This document shows positions 63,403-64,000 of a stretch of DNA of 64,000 nucleotides, piece after piece; positions within the stretch are counted from its first letter, which is position 1, and each line of letters opens with the position of its first letter. The DNA is taken from assembly GCF_003071345.1 (NCBI RefSeq), contig NZ_QCYK01000001.1, forward strand, positions 620,001 to 684,000. Reading direction: 5' to 3'. The stretch comes from Chitinophaga parva (lineage in GTDB: Bacteria > Bacteroidota > Bacteroidia > Chitinophagales > Chitinophagaceae). The translations under genes were made by a program, and so were the position numbers. The notes below the pieces were generated by a model, which was not told the DNA's origin, searched no databases, and saw only the letters and a list, made by a program, of their open reading frames with translations.

Positions 63403-64000
63403 ATGAGCGATGCGATAAAGCATGAATGCGGTTTGGCCTACATCCGGCTGAGAAAACCATTCTCTTATTACCAACAGCAGTATGGCACTGTGTTCTACGG
63501 CCTTAACAAGTTGTACCTCCTCATGGAGAAGCAACATAACCGCGGCCAGGACGGTGCAGGATTTGCCACGGTAAAACTGAACACAGAGCCCGGGGTGCCC
63601 TTTATGCACCGCATCCGCAGCAGCCAGCCCCAGCCCATCGCCGACATCTTTGGCAAAGTGCGGGAAGAGATCGCTGACATTGAAAAATACCAACCGGAAA
63701 TCATCAAGTACCCCGGCCTCATGAAAGGCCACGTTCGCTTCCTCGGCGAATTGCTCCTGGGCCACCTGCGCTACGCTACCCAGGGTAAAAACAACGTAGA
63801 ACTCTGCCACCCTTTTGTCCGTCATAATATTGTTCCTGCGCGCAACCTGGCGCTGGCAGGCAACTTTAACCTGGTGAACGTACAGGAGCTCTTCAAATTT
63901 GCAGAGAAATTCCCCGAAGGGGCCCACCGGAATTCCGACCTGGCAGCCATGCTGGAAGTAATTGCCCATTTCCTCAATAAAGAAGACGAAACCCGGCAGA
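63403..64000 (+). CDS. Amidophosphoribosyltransferase-like class II glutamine amidotransferase (partial)
   Basis: The first 199 residues of a gene that runs off the right edge. Cys9 in HECGLAY would be the nucleophile after removal of an 8-residue propeptide, as in PurF. KQHNRGQDGAGFAT and LGHLRYATQG are family motifs. The insert between these motifs (about 60 residues) resembles the longer Bacteroidota paralogue rather than standard PurF. The phosphoribosyltransferase half is outside the window, so identity as purF is not certain. Confidence 0.82.
   Translation, partial: MSDAIKHECGLAYIRLRKPFSYYQQQYGTVFYGLNKLYLLMEKQHNRGQDGAGFATVKLNTEPGVPFMHRIRSSQPQPIADIFGKVREEIADIEKYQPEIIKYPGLMKGHVRFLGELLLGHLRYATQGKNNVELCHPFVRHNIVPARNLALAGNFNLVNVQELFKFAEKFPEGAHRNSDLAAMLEVIAHFLNKEDETRQ

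Overview
The window looks like a contiguous piece of a Bacteroidota chromosome, most likely Chitinophagaceae (Chitinophaga-like). The evidence is a SusC/SusD pair, a GLPGLI-family protein, Bacteroidetes-only small families (DUF4834-type, LprI-like), futalosine-pathway menaquinone synthesis, moderately high GC, almost no Shine-Dalgarno sequences, and many copies of the Bacteroidetes -7 promoter box TAnnTTTG. I see no prophage, insertion sequence, CRISPR array or rRNA operon. Most of the window is core genome; the accessory part is the glycan locus around 44-54 kb.

Layout. 1-4 kb: the 5' two-thirds or so of a TamB/AsmA-type envelope protein (minus, runs off the left edge). 4.4-10.5 kb: glutamate synthase gltB-gltD. 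10.9-13.1 kb: a secreted GHL10-type hydrolase and methylglyoxal synthase. 13.4-15.3 kb: Nfu Fe-S scaffold, then pnuC plus a NadR-like kinase, an NAD salvage pair. 15.3-17.1 kb: monofunctional transglycosylase, threonylcarbamoyl-AMP synthase, a small exported protein. 17.1-23.3 kb: a two-component system divergent from a GLPGLI protein and an outer-membrane barrel receptor. 23.4-27.0 kb: a small membrane protein, a Tat-exported TIM-barrel isomerase, an APC permease, an acetyltransferase. 27.0-28.05 kb: a gene-poor AT-rich gap with a duplicated hairpin repeat of about 53 bp. 28.05-35.6 kb: mqnC, an aspartyl protease with PDZ domain, two M16 peptidases, an LprI-like protein, an arginase-fold protein that has lost metal ligands, and a small cytosolic protein. 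35.7-41.9 kb: a 39-residue lipoprotein-like gene, a glycosyltransferase with a forced TTG start, an ArsC/Spx-like protein, polA, a GNAT enzyme, an unknown protein. 42.2-54.1 kb (all minus): AraC regulator, SDR, GH2, SusD, SusC, GH2, a small glycan-utilisation locus. 54.3 kb: a tRNA with anticodon CAT. 54.4-56.1 kb: HAD phosphatase and three small membrane proteins. 56.2-63.2 kb: rimP-nusA-infB behind a hairpin leader, then a SurA-type chaperone. 63.4 kb to the end: start of a PurF-like glutamine amidotransferase.

Functional threads: the SusC/D pair with two GH2 enzymes would import and cut a beta-linked oligosaccharide that cannot be named from sequence. The histidine kinase/response regulator pair probably controls the divergent GLPGLI and barrel genes. 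Outer-envelope upkeep is represented by the TamB-like protein, SurA and MtgA. The most unusual observations are four genes whose -7 box ends only 3-4 nt before the start codon (candidate leaderless mRNAs), the duplicated noncoding repeat at 27.2-27.4 kb, a very long G/Q/N/R-rich tandem-repeat region in IF-2, a shared 21-bp near-identical element ahead of two unrelated genes, and an arginase-family protein that cannot bind a normal Mn pair. I did not find a clear-cut new multi-gene system.
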